A stretch of 64,000 bases of DNA from contig JAVHZZ010000001.1 in assembly GCA_036250195.1 (NCBI GenBank), forward strand, positions 392,658,783 through 392,722,782. The letters are read 5' to 3'. Source of the DNA: Mixophyes australis. Its lineage: Eukaryota > Chordata > Amphibia > Anura > Limnodynastidae. Made by a program: the position numbers and the translations under genes. Shown here piece by piece: positions 48,130 through 59,960 of the stretch. The notes under the pieces were generated by a model. It saw only the letters and a list, made by a program, of their open reading frames with translations. It ran no database searches and was not told the DNA's origin. Within the stretch, counting starts at the first letter, position 1, and the number at the start of each line of letters is the position of its first letter.

Positions 48130-51100
48130 GGGGGCACTGAGAGACACGCTGAAGGGGACAGAGAGACGCTGAAGGGGACAGAGAGACGCTGAAGGGGGCA
48201 GAGAGTTGCTGAAGGGGACAGAGAGACACTGAAGGGGACAGAGAGACACTGAAGGGGGCACAGACAGGCTGAAGGGGACAGAGAGGCACTGAAGGGGACA
48301 GAGAGACGCTGAAGGGGGGCACAGACAGGATGAAGGGGGGCACAGACAGGCTGAAGGGGGACAGAGAGACGCTGAAGGGGACAGAGAGACATTGAAGGGA
48401 GACACAGACAGGCTGAAGGGGACAGAGGCACTGAAGGGAGACACAGACAGGCTGAAGGGGACAGAGAGGCACTGAAGGGGGACACAGAGAGACGCTGAAG
48501 GGGGGCACTGAGAGACACTGAAGGGGACAGAAAGACATTGAAGGGAGACACAGACAGGCTGAAGGGGACAGAGGCACTGAAGGGGGAAACAGACAGGCTG
48601 AAGGGGACAGAGAGACACTGAAGGGGACAGAGACGCTGAAGGGGACAGAGATGCTGAAGGGGACAGAGAGGCTGAAGGGGACAGATAGACGCTGAAGGGG
48701 AACACAGAGATGCTGAAGGGGGACACAGAGAGGCTGAAGGAGGACACAGAGAGGCTGATGGGGGACACAGAGAGGCTGAAGGGGGACACAGAGAGGCTGA
48801 AGGGGGGCACTGAGAGACACTGAAGGGGGCAGAAAGACACTGAAGGGAGACACAGACAGGCTGAAGTGGACAGAGGCACTGAAGGGGGAAACAGACAGGC
48901 TGAAGGGGGACACAGAGGCTGAAGGGGGCAGAGAGACACTGAAGGGGGACAGAGAGAGGCTGAAGGGGACAGATAGACACTGAAGGAGGGGGAGAGAGAG
49001 ACACTGAAGGAGGGGGACAGAGAGAGACACTGAAGGAGGGGGACAGAGAGGGACAGAGAGACGCTGAAGGAGGGGGACAGAGAGACACTGAAGGAGGGGG
49101 ACAGGCTGAAGGGGGGCACAGACAGGCTGAAGGGGACAGAGAGACGCTGAAGGGGACAGAGACAGGCTGAAGGGGACAGAGAGGCACTGAAGGGGGACAC
49201 AGAGACGCTGAAGGGGGGCACTGAGAGACACTGAAGGGGACAGAAAGACACTGAAGGGAGACACAGACAGGCTGAAGGGGACAGAGGCACTGAAGGGGGA
49301 AACAGGCTGAAGGGGACAGAGACGCTGAAGGGGACAGAGATGCTGAAGGGGACAGAGAGGCTGAAGGGGACAGAGAGACGCTGAAGGGGGACACAGAGAC
49401 GCTGAAGGGGGACACAGAGAGGCTGAAGGGGGACACAGAGAGGCTGATGGGGGACACAGAGAGGCTGATGGGGGACACAGAGAGGCTGAAGGGGGACACA
49501 GAGAGGCTGAAGGGGGGCACTGAGAGGCTGAAGGAGGACACAGAGAGGCTGATGGGGGACACAGAGAGGCTGAAGGGGGGCACTGAGAGGCTGAAGGAGG
49601 ACACAGAGACGCTGAAGGGGAACACAGAGATGCTGAAGGGGGACACAGAGAGGCTGAAGGGGGACACAGAGAGGCTGATGGGGGACACAGAGAGGCTGAA
49701 GGGGGACACAGAGAGGCTGAAGGGGGGCACTGAGAGACACTGAAGGGAGACAGACAGGCTGAAGGGGACAGAGGCACTGAAGGGGGAAACAGACAGGCTG
49801 AAGGGGGACACAGAGGCTGAAGGGGGCAGAAAGACACTGAAGGGGGACAGAGAGAGGCTGAAGGGGACAGATAGACACTGAAGGAGGGGGAGAGAGAGAC
49901 ACTGAAGGAGGGGGACAGAGAGAGACACTGAAGGAGGGGGACAGAGAGGGACAGAGAGACGCTGAAGGAGGGGGACAGAGAGACACTGAAGGAGGGGGAC
50001 AGGCTGAAGGGGGGCACAGACAGGCTGAAGGGGACAGAGAGACGCTGAAGGGGACAGAGACAGGCTGAAGGGGACAGAGAGGCACTGAAGGGGGACACAG
50101 AGAGACGCTGAAGGGGGGCACTGAGAGACACTGAAGGGGACAGAAAGACACTGAAGGGAGACACAGACAGGCTGAAGGGGACAGAGGCACTGAAGGGGGA
50201 AACAGGCTGAAGGGGACAGAGAGACACTGAAGGGGACAGAGATGCTGAAGGGGACAGAGAGGCTGAAGGGGACAGAGAGACGCTGAAGGGGGACACAGAC
50301 GCTGAAGGGGGACACAGAGAGGCTGATGGGGGACACAGAGAGGCTGATGGGGGACACAGAGAGGCTGAATGGGGGCACTGAGAGACACTGAAGGGAGACA
50401 CAGACAGGCTGAAGGGGACAGAGGCACTGAAGGGGGAAACAGACAGGCTGAAGGGGGACACAGAGGCTGAAGGGGGCAGAGAGACACTGAAGGGGGACAG
50501 AGAGAGGCTGAAGGAGACAGATAGACACTGAAGGAGGGGGAGAGAGAGACACTGAAGGAGGGGGACAGGCTGAAGGGGACAGAGAGACGCTGAAGGGGAC
50601 AGAGAGGCACTGAAGGGGGACACAGAGAGACGCTGAAGGGGGGCACTGAGAGACACTGAAGGGGACAGAAAGACACTGAAGGGAGACACAGACAGGCTGA
50701 AGGGGACAGAGGCACTGAAGGGGGAAACAGGCTGAAGGGGACAGAGAGACACTGAAGGGGACAGAGATGCTGAAGGGGACAGAGACGCTGAAGGGGGACA
50801 CAGAGACGCTGAAGGGGGACACAGAGAGGCTGAAGGGGGACACAGAGAGGCTGATGGGGGACACAGAGAGGCTGATGGGGGACACAGAGAGGCTGAAGGG
50901 GGACACAGAGAGGCTGAAGGGGGGCACTGAGAGACACTGAAGGGGACAGAAAGACACTGAAGGGAGACACAGACAGGCTGAAGGGGACAGAGGCACTGAA
51001 GGGGGAAACAGACAGGCTGAAGGGGGACACAGAGGCTGAAGGGGGCAGAGAGACACTGAAGGGGGACAGAGAGAGGCTGAAGGAGACAGATAGACACTGA

Positions 51101-51285
51101 AGGAGGGGGAGAGAGAGACACTGAAGGAGGGGGACAGAGAGAGACACTGAAGGAGGGGGACAGAGAGGGACAGAGAGACGCTGAAGGAGGGGGACAGAGA
51201 GACACTGAAGGAGGAGGACAGAGACGCTGAAGGAGGGGGACAGAGAGACAATGAAGGAGGGGGACGGAGAGAGACGCTGAAGGGG
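48130..51285. repeat. Minisatellite, 19-24-bp units with higher-order repeats
   Basis: The basic unit is 'ctgaaggggacagagagac' with variants such as 'ctgaagggggacacagagag' and 'ctgaaggagggggacagaga'. There are well over a hundred units. Larger blocks repeat too: the marker 'gatagacactgaaggagggg' recurs near 48971, 49869, 50519 and 51088, giving higher-order spacings of about 0.9, 0.65 and 0.57 kb. The plus strand is purine-rich. No stop codons occur in any minus frame because the unit lacks them. Confidence 0.95.
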
Positions 51286-51296
51286 GGTCAGAGTGT

Positions 51297-51505
51297 GAGC
51301 TGATGAAAAGGGACACAGGGTGTGAGATGGCGAAGAGGGGGACACAGGGTGTGAGATGTCGAAGAGGGGGACACAGGGTGTGAGATGGTGAAGAGGGGGA
51401 CACAGGGTGTGAGATGGCGAAGAGGGGGACACAGGGTGTGAGATGGCGAAGAGGGGGACACAGGGTGTGAGATGGCCAAGAGGGCGACACAGGGTGTAAG
51501 ATGGC
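51297..51505. repeat. Second tandem array, ~29-30-bp units
   Basis: About seven copies of 'gacacagggtgtgagatggc' + 'gaagaggg', with few differences, follow the first array inside the hAT element. Confidence 0.95.
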
Positions 51506-51704
51506 GAAGGGGATACAGAGTCATATGATAAAGGGGCACAATGTGATGGTGAAGGGGTCCAAATACATCTTACGTCATTTTGACCCAACTACTTAAAAAA
51601 CGGGTCTACCCGGTAATTATTTTTGCTTAGGGGTGCCTTGGAAAAATTATGGTGACCCTAAGGGTGCCCCGGGCTGAGAAAGTTTGGGAACCACTGGTCT
51701 ACAG

Positions 51705-53137
51705 TATGTATCATTAATAATACAGTTATTAAGTTGCTGTGTTTTTCTAAGAATCAGAGTGCATCTGTCCAATATTCATGAGAATGCAGCTTACTGGAAA
51801 CTAGTGCAGTCTTTTCTGGAATAGGACATATACTGCACATACTGTGCATATAATATATACAATTTCATTGGCCAGTCCTAATTCACAGACCTTGAAATGG
51901 TTAAGGCTTACTGGGAAGTGGGTGGGACGTCACCAGAATATGGGCATGGTTAGACAGAAACTGGACTTTAATGGCCAGATTGTGGTGGAGTCAGGGGCAA
52001 ATCTAGATTTTTTATAAGTGGGGGGAGCGATTTAGACCCCGTCCCCTTTTTTATTTTTATCAATGGACTGCCTGTGGTAGCACTCTACGTGCTGTAGGTC
52101 CCTGTCGGCATAATCAGAGCTGCCGGGCAGGGTTCTCTGTCTGCCGACACGGACCTGCATCACATAATGTGCAGCCGCAGGCAGAACGTCCCTGCTGGGG
52201 GAGTGGGGCGATTGCCTTTATCGCCCTCTCCCTGGATCTGCCACAGAGTGGAGTTTGTGAATATGAATATTTGAGTGGAAGGGAAAGTTGAAAACCAAAC
52301 CCCCGTGATAAAATCCAGCACTTGTTCCTGGTCTGTTTTCAACTAATAAACTAATGATTCATTATATTTTAATATCAGTATTTTATACTATTCTTGCATA
52401 TATTCTAATTATCAGTAATATTTAAGAACAGCAATGAGCACCATTTATACTTGTGTTCTTAGATATCAAAGAAAACTATACAAATTAAGGTAAAATTTTA
52501 AAGACAGTACAATATACAATACAAATATTACACAAAAACATCCCATGCAACCCTTAGCAAAAATCTCTGGAACACTGGGCAGCTTTTGCCTGAGTTTTCT
52601 GCTGAATAATTCCTGCATGAGTGCCATTGTTATACTATAAATATAGTACAGTAGTGTGCAGTTTAATCCATACCTACTTTTTTACAGCTCAAGAATCAGA
52701 AAACAAATACATGGTAAACCTGATTTATAATATTACACTGCTTAAAAAAACCTCTCTGCACAGGCTACTTGTTCACGGTAAAGATCATTTAGAAATAAGT
52801 GGGCGTACAGAGCTTTTCTATTTGCACAAATGCGCACAGTTGTTCCCGCAATAAGAAAACACCCTCAACCCAGTTATTGAACTTCAAACTGAAAATCAAA
52901 CTTCCTATTTTTGCAGAAAATGCATCTGGAAATGGTGAATATAATGAATACATGATTTCAGAGTCCTGCCTACTACCACTTTATTATCTTCATTAATTCC
53001 AACTTTTTCATTTTCCTTCTCAAATACTGCATGGTTTAGCCTCATTTGTGTCTACATTTAATCATGAGAGTGAGTGAACATCAGAGTTGTCTTTATTATA
53101 TTGTCACATTGTCTGCATTTGAATATTTTAGGTACAG
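51705..53137. other. Intergenic sequence; decayed MITE
   Basis: 51990-52245 looks like an old MITE ('aggggcaaatctagat' at one end, 'ctggatctgccac' at the other). Otherwise AT-rich with no gene signal. Confidence 0.4.
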
Positions 53138-53450
53138 CATCACCATCATCACCATTTATTTATATAGCGCCACTGATTCCGCAGCGCTGAACAGAGAACT
53201 CATTCACATCAGTCCCTGCCCCATTTTAGCTTACAGTCTAAATTCCCTAACATACACAGACAGAGAGAGAGAGACTAGGGTCAATTTTGATAGCAGCCAA
53301 TTAACCTACTAGTATGTTTTTGGAGTGTGGGAGGAAACCAGAGCACCCGGAGGAAACGCACGCAAACACGGGGAGAACATACAAACTCCACACAGATAAG
53401 GCCATGGTTGGGAATTGAACTCATGACCCAGCGCTGTGAAGCAGAAGCAT
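53138..53450 (-). mobile_element. V-SINE-like SINE, 5'-truncated
   Basis: Tail 'tatatagcgccactgattcc', 'gcagcgctgaacagagaact', the 'gcttacagtctaaattccct' block, core 'gagcacccggaggaaacgca', then part of the head up to 'gctgtgaagcagaagc', where similarity stops. Same family as 14485-14830. Confidence 0.85.
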
Positions 53451-55293
53451 TCGAAATGCGTCTCAAAATCCTTTGCATTAAAAGTACAAAAGGGTTCCCA
53501 ATTACCAAAACCTCTTGAGCAACTGTTAAATTAAAATCCTGTTATCAGGTCCGGCACTACCTTTAGGCGAACCTAGGCGGTTGCCTAGGGCGTCAATGAT
53601 TAGGATGCACTGAAAACACAGGATGTGTGACATAATATCACTCATCCAATGCCATGGCATAAAAAAGAAGAAACAGCTTCTTACATGTATGTGTTACACC
53701 TGGAGTATGGTGCCCAGGAGCAATGGACACCACCCACATCCTGCTAGCTAAGGTAAGAAGCAGCGGAATGGGGGCATAATGCCCAAGGGCCATCTCCGAC
53801 AGGGAGTGCTTGTGCCTAGCCTGCATTCTTTAAGGAATACCACCAATCCACCTAGTTCCCCCCATCAGAAGATGCAAATGCCTATATCTTTTTCTGCAAA
53901 TTCATCTGCTTCCCCATTAATTTAGCCTACAGCTACTTGAACTTCTGTTGTGAAGGAGAAATGTAGAATGAAAGTAGTAACAACTATTTACAATACATTG
54001 TACTCTGCTCAATTATAATAGTTCAAATTTACAGATATTTTCATGCTAGGAGGCTCGTGGACGGCATTTATGCTGAACATTGAAAAATTAACTTTAATAT
54101 GTTTAATTTGTAGATAACAGTAAAATTGTTCAATAATGCTTTACTTTGTTAGCTGATTGTGAATGTGTCATTGTATGGGACCCCTAGTGTTAGTGTTCCA
54201 TTGCTTTGGAACCCATGTGGTGTCTAAAACCATAGAGTGCACCTCTGAAGTAGTGGTTAAAATGAAATAAATTATTAATTTAATACAAATCCATGTCAAA
54301 TTTGCAACTTCTAGATATAAAGTTCCTGCACAGGGACACTTGCCCTCTCTGTGCTCAATTGCATTTTAATTAAAACCAGTACATTTACAAATTTACAATG
54401 TGGTATTAATGAACATAATGTGAGGATCTATTTGAAAATGAAATTCAAAATCAGTGATATTGGGTTTATTTATCAAAGGGCAAAGAGTCTTATTGGGTGT
54501 TAACATCGCAAATTGTTCCTTTGTATTGTATTGCTCTATGTATCAAAGAGGTTATTGCCTGCAGTCATTTTCACCTTTGCATTAGGAAGACTATTTATCA
54601 GGTATAGCAGCGGAACAAATATACATGTTCTGTTAATGGCAGCTCAGGAAGGTGTTACCAGAAGAAAAGCATTTACACGCATGTGCAGAACCACATACAC
54701 TGACCCAGTAAAGCAGTAAGTTAATTATTACCGTTCTGGGACAATATTGCCACTTTTATATTATCTCCACGATGGGAAGAAAAGTAATAAATATGGCCAA
54801 TTAATACATGTATAAATATACGTCAGGTTTTAGTCTGTAGGTTACTTCTTTTTAAAATAACTTACAGACAAAAACTAAAAAAATAGAAAAAAGATAGAAA
54901 TGTGTACTTGAGAACAGATAGTAAAAAAACATTTCACAAGATGGAAAAACGGCTTCATCTGATGGCACCCTCAGGCCGATGACAAGAAATTAGCCTAGAG
55001 CTACTTGGACTTCTGTTGTGAAGGAGAAATCTAGAATGAAAGTAAGTACAAGTATGTACTCACAACTTATTGTAAAACATTACAGACAAGCAGGTCGCTT
55101 TAAAAAATCAAACCACATTCTGATGCAATGAGAAACATTTATTAGAGAGCTTGATTCATCAAAACATAGTATAGCACCTATTAGCATTGTCCGATATATT
55201 TACATTGTTGGAGCTCTCAAATAAAATGGTTTGAAGGTTAAGGTTTTTTTTTTTCTTTGATGCTCAACATCAGTTAACTGGAAAAAAAATGTA
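53451..55293. other. Intergenic sequence, nothing recognised
   Basis: A fragment at 53550-53620 ('gcgaacctaggcggttgcct') is MITE-like. 'tagcctacagctacttgaac' near 53924 recurs as 'tagcctagagctacttggac' near 54990, followed by similar sequence, so a short diverged direct repeat exists. No gene signal. Confidence 0.4.
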
Positions 55294-56512
55294 AAGTCAT
55301 GGCCAAAAGTTTTGAGAATGACACAAATAATATTTTTCACAAAGTCTGCTGCCTCAGTTTTTATGATGGCAATTTGCATATTCTCTAAAAGGAGGGTGGT
55401 GCTTGAAATCATTGTTCTTCTGTTAACCATGGTTATGTGCAAGGAAACACGTGCAGTCATCATTGCTTTGCACAAAAAGGGCTTTTCAGGCAAGGATATT
55501 GCTGCTCGTAAGATTGCACCTAAATCAATCTTTTATCAGATCATCAAAAACTTCAAGGAGAGAGGTTCAATAGTTGTGAAGAAGGTTTCAGAGCGCCCAA
55601 GAACGTCCAGCAAGCGTCAGGACCGTCTCTTAAAGTTCATTTAGCTGCGGGATTGGGGCACCACCAGTGCAGAGCTTGCTGAGGAATGGCAGCAGGCAGG
55701 TGTGAGTGCATCTGCACGCACAGTGAGGCAAAGACTTTTGGAGGATGGCCTGGTGTCAAGAAGGCCATCAAAGAAGCCACTTCTCTCCAGGAAAAACATC
55801 AGGAACAGACTGATATTCTGCAAAAGGTACAGGGATTGGACTGCTGAGGACTGGGGTAAAGTTATTTTCTCTGATGAATCCCCTGAGAAGGAAAGGTGAG
55901 TGCTACCATCAGTCCTGTTAATGCCTACAGTAGAGCATCCTGAGACCATACATGTGTGAGGTTGCTTCTCAGCCAAGGGAGTGAGCTCGCTCACAATTTT
56001 GCTTTAGAACACAGCCATGAATAAAGAATGGTACCAAAACATCCTCCAAGAGCAACTTCTCCCAATCATCAAAGAACAGTTTGGTGACAAACAATGCCTT
56101 TTCCAGCATGATGGAGCACCTTGCCATAAGGAAAAGGTGATAACTAAGTGGCTCGAGGATCAAAACATCGAAATTTTGGGTCCATGGCCAGGAAACTCCC
56201 CAGACCTTAATACCATTGAGAAGTTGCTGTCAATCCTCAAGAGATGGGTGGACAAACTAAAACCCACAAATTCTGACAAACTCCCAGCATTGATTAGGCA
56301 AGAATGGGTGGCCATCAGTCAGTATGTGGCCTAGAAGTTGATTGACAGTATGCCAGGACGAATTGGAGAGGTCTTTAAAAAGTAGGGTCAACACTGCAAA
56401 TATTGACTCTGCATAAACTTAATGTAATTGTCAATAAAAGCCTTTGACACTTATGAAATGCTTGTAATTTTACTTCACTATACTATAGCGACATGTGACA
56501 AAAATGTATTAT
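55294..56512 (+). pseudogene. Tc1-like transposon, 3' end missing
   Basis: The left end AAGTCATGGCCAAAAGTTTT follows TA, a common Tc1 terminus. The transposase reads in order: the N-terminal helix-turn-helix part (ETRAVIIALHKKGFSGKDIA, about 55443), RTVRQRLLEDGLVSRRPSKK (~55720), FSDES with the first catalytic Asp (~55870), LFQHDGAPCHKEK with the second (~56100) and GNSPDLNTIEKL with the Glu (~56200). An in-frame TAG at 55642 and lost sequence after 55895 break the protein. The right terminal repeat is absent: similarity ends after 'gcgacatgtgacaaaaatg'. It is therefore inactive and cannot be moved in trans by both ends. Confidence 0.9.
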
Positions 56513-56843
56513 TTATAAATTATTTATAAATTTCTTGTTGTTTTCTGCCATATTCCTGCAACTCAACAACAAAAATCCTGCACTTAACAGTTTCCCCGAA
56601 CAATAAATTGTCAGCAGCTGCTAAGACTACTGAGGTTTTCAGCCTCAAAAAGACACACAGATTCAAAGGAGCACTTAGCACTACACCTTCCACTGTTAGC
56701 TGGTATAGTTAGTTGGTGATTGATGGTACTTGACAAATGTCCTTTATAAGCCTAAAAACTCTTGTCCATTATAACTTTGCATATGTCAAATCCACACCAA
56801 AAGGCTTTGCACATTTTAGGTGCTTACCATCTTTATCTTACAG
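56513..56843. other. Intergenic sequence, nothing recognised
   Basis: AT-rich spacer between the Tc1 copy and a possible exon. No repeat structure stands out. Confidence 0.4.
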
Positions 56844-56953
56844 GCACAATGTATCGAAAAAACAAAGATATCAGGATACATTTCTTACCTGAAGAAGTGG
56901 ATGGTTCTAAACTGGAGGAAAGAAAGATGACTCGCACTGGGTGTAGTGAAAAG
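56844..56953 (+). other. Possible unassigned exon
   Basis: A pyrimidine-rich tract ending CTTATCTTACAG precedes the block, and AAAAG|GTAAAG follows it. Between them the frame is open with an ATG at 56849 and 35 whole codons: MYRKNKDIRIHFLPEEVDGS then KLEERKMTRTGCSEK. It would end in phase 0. I do not recognise the peptide, and no partner exon was found, so chance or an old mobile element is quite possible. Confidence 0.25.
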
Positions 56954-59289
56954 GTAAAGATAACATTGCCACCTGTGTCAGCTTCAAAGGCCCCCCTGGG
57001 CTGTTCTAATTCCTGACATAGGAGTGTCTTTTGGCACCTGGAGAGACTTTCAGGAACAGCTCAGCATGTGGTCTTAAACAAGAAGACGACATGATGGCTT
57101 GCAATATTGTATATAGACAAATATAACTCCATTTACAAAATACCACTTACAATCAATATAATTAGTGATCCAACACATATTCATAAATAGGATGAGGAAG
57201 GGCAACCCATACATCGAATGAAGCAGTCAGTCATGCAGAGAATGTGAGGAAATCAGTATCAGATCAACTAATCCACTGGGCCTATTTATGTTTGGTATTC
57301 AAAGAATTGGGGTAGAAGAACCGCACTAGGTAAAATGCTATGAACACTTAATATGATAATCAGTTATGATCCCGATAGAGAGAAGACTCCAATCGGGGGG
57401 TGCACCCAACATTGTAATAAATTGATAGATATTTGGGAGGGGGTAAGGGGGAAAAGACAGTGTAACTAGAGGCACTCCTTGAGTGCTCGATAAAAAATAA
57501 CTTTTATTAGGGCTATTTAAAAGGAAGGAAGGATAATGAGCGAAATAATTAAAAGAAGGTTGAGATAAAAATATTTGTGACAAGTGGTTAAAATGCAAAT
57601 AATTGCAAAGTCCCACCTATATCCTCAATAATATGTATTCATAGGCTCAAATAGCACTAAATGCTAATACTATTAAACTTCTTTACAATGTAAACCATAA
57701 TAGAGGAATAACAATGATGGAATCCTCTATTGCCTGCAGCAAAAGGAGCACTATCAATTGAAGTGCTACTGATGGATTGAAATATAATAGGAGGGTTGAT
57801 AACCCTGATGTACAATCCGTATGAGTTAATACATATAGCAGCGTGACAGGAGTTGTAAAATAAACCTCCTGAGAAGCTAATAGGCAAAATTGCTAAGTCC
57901 TAAATGGTTACAAAATGAATCTCATAAGATACTCATAAAGCTGCATATAGCTATAGGAAATAGCAGCATAGGCATCAATAATAACAAATGCCATGACCAA
58001 GAATCGCGGGATTTTGTGAAGATTCCCTGTTTTAGCTATCAGAACGCAGAGTGTGTGCAATTGGGTAATTAAGTCACAGGTTTGCTAAGGGACTTATACA
58101 TAGCTGCTGGCAGTTGCGGATAGGTGTGGAAGAGTGTGCCTGTGTTGGGAAAGAGATCAGTTGAATCTGTAGCCTAAGAGATAGGTGAGAGCGAGATTGA
58201 GACTGGAAACCTGTGTGTTCCCTTACAATAAACTTCCAAGTCACAAGTGCGCATGGTTCGGTTTGTGACATTTAAAGTTGGTCAGGTGTGGTTTCCTGAC
58301 AAAAATATAAGTGATATATTGTTTGACTGGTTGAATATATGATAAGATATTAAATCAGGGAGCTGGCATAGGCCGCTATCCCTGGCATTGGGCATAGATG
58401 GGTGCTTTTTCTGCTTCACCAGTCCTGTAAGCACATTGTTGGTTGCATGTGGACGTAAAGATCTGATTGATTATTGGACTGCTTGTGTGTAAAATCAGAC
58501 TTTTTTTTCTTAAAAATCAGTATCAAAATAGTTACACGTGCATAACACAGCAGTCGCTCATATCTTAGAACGGCTGCAGCCACTACACATCCTCTTGCAT
58601 TCTGGGCTTAATTCAGTATATTTTTCTGGTATCATGTATAGTTGCAAAAGCGTTTTTGTTATATTATAGCCTTCTTCAGGGATGGTGCAATTAAACCGTC
58701 TCTCTCTGGTTTTGGATTTATTTAAAGTCCCCCAAATACCAACTCCTTATTGATGCCTCAGTTTATATTATTTTTGTAAATTCATATCTTTTTGCAGTTT
58801 TGATTACACATAACATTAATAGATGTCTTCCAAAGTTTATATATGTGTTTTACATGCACTTCACTATACAATAAAAGTACTGTATTGTCTGAGTTACAAT
58901 GTCTGTGCCTCGTGTTTCAAGGCTATAAAATTTTAAATGTCGACCTTTTAACTGTGTAGACATTATGAACATGTAGACATTCTGATTGTCAACCTTTTAA
59001 CTGTTTCAACCTTTTGCTTGTAGACATTTTGGTGTAGATATTTTCACTGTTCACCTTTTCACTGCTGACTTTTCATAGCCAAAGTCATACATTATGATCA
59101 TTGTTACAGTCAATGCCAACTTAATTATTAAATAACTTTTATCTTTTGTTGCAGAGCTCTCTCAGATTGATGTATTTTTGCTCTGTGGATAAAGTATTTT
59201 ACCTTAGTGCTCTAATATAAGCATAATTTGATTATTTTATAAAATCAACATTGTGATTTCTTGGGCCAAATGTTGATAATACAGAAGAC
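56954..59289. other. Intergenic sequence; short diverged repeats
   Basis: Parts at 57380-57560 and 57880-58300 look like unclassified mobile-element debris. At about 58936-59080 'gtagacatt' and 'aaccttttaactgt' alternate several times, a diverged tandem. No gene recognised. Confidence 0.4.
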
Positions 59290-59446
59290 CAGGAGCGGAA
59301 CTAGTGAGCTGTAACCCCCGGTGCAGGGAGACGCGGAGAAGGGAACCGGGGCCTCCGACCCTCTGCATCTTCCATGCAGCGGATCCCATTATCTCCATTG
59401 GCCCTGGTGCATGGCACCTGCCGCACCAATGGTAGTTCTGCCACTG
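59290..59446. mobile_element. hAT-type MITE, 157 bp
   Basis: A perfect 8-bp duplication CAGAAGAC lies at 59282-59289 and 59447-59454. The ends CAGGAGCGGAACTA and the complement CAGTGGCAGAACTA are inverted repeats with few differences. GC-richer than its flanks. No coding potential. Confidence 0.9.
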
Positions 59447-59960
59447 CAGAAGACCATACACATATGTGTGTTCCCACTGGACAAGGTACTATCTCCTTTT
59501 GGAAACACTATAGGACTGAACTTTGGTATACTTATGCACTGTGAACTGTGTACCATTGGAGGACATAGGTTTAAGGAAAACACTGTTCCTGATTCATGTT
59601 CAGAAGCAACTTTCACATATGTTAAAAAAGAACACAGAACTTGAGCGTAGTTCTGACCGTATTCAAATCGAAGCGGATTCCAAGATGCGTTTTGATTTGA
59701 AACTGGGTGTAAGTACGCTCTGCCTAAACGGTATGTGCCTTAAGTAGACAGACAAAACAGACTGCGCTATATTCACAAACGTATGCGCAATATATGGTTA
59801 CATCAGAATGCATACAAAAAATATTCTATTATAAAATAAATATACAATTATTAACAGTATAATCATAAGCATAAATATGGATTTTCAAATAATTTTCCTT
59901 TTACATTCAATACATAAATCAAGATGCTTTCATTCTGTACTATATTCCGTAAAACAATGA
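59447..59960. other. Intergenic sequence, nothing recognised
   Basis: No gene or repeat called. Confidence 0.4.

Larger units (their letters stand above)
47904..51696. mobile_element. Non-autonomous hAT element carrying a large minisatellite
   Basis: A perfect 8-bp target duplication GTCTACAG lies at 47896-47903 and 51697-51704. The termini CGGCGGTTCCCAAACT and the complement CAGTGGTTCCCAAACT match in 14 of 16 bases, a typical hAT end. Short unique arms remain ('gccgcggctccctggggtgc' on the left; 'aagggtgccccgggctgaga' on the right). Nearly everything between is tandem repeat. No transposase is present, so movement would need a related autonomous element. The three long minus-strand frames inside come from the repeat. 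Confidence 0.9.

Noticed and set aside
49447..49743. Plus-strand 98-codon frame with repeated GDTERLKGDTERL
   Set aside because: Same minisatellite, where a run of 21-bp units happens to keep one frame. Not a protein-coding repeat gene.
48130..51505. CRISPR-like regular repeats
   Set aside because: Repeats are directly adjacent without unique spacers, and the genome is vertebrate. These are minisatellites.
48024..51588. Three overlapping minus-strand frames of 1,075-1,159 codons rich in S, L, P, V and C
   Set aside because: They lie in the tandem arrays of the hAT element. All three frames are open only because the short unit lacks stop codons on that strand, and the products are near-copies of each other in shifted frames. 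No domain, no splice context.
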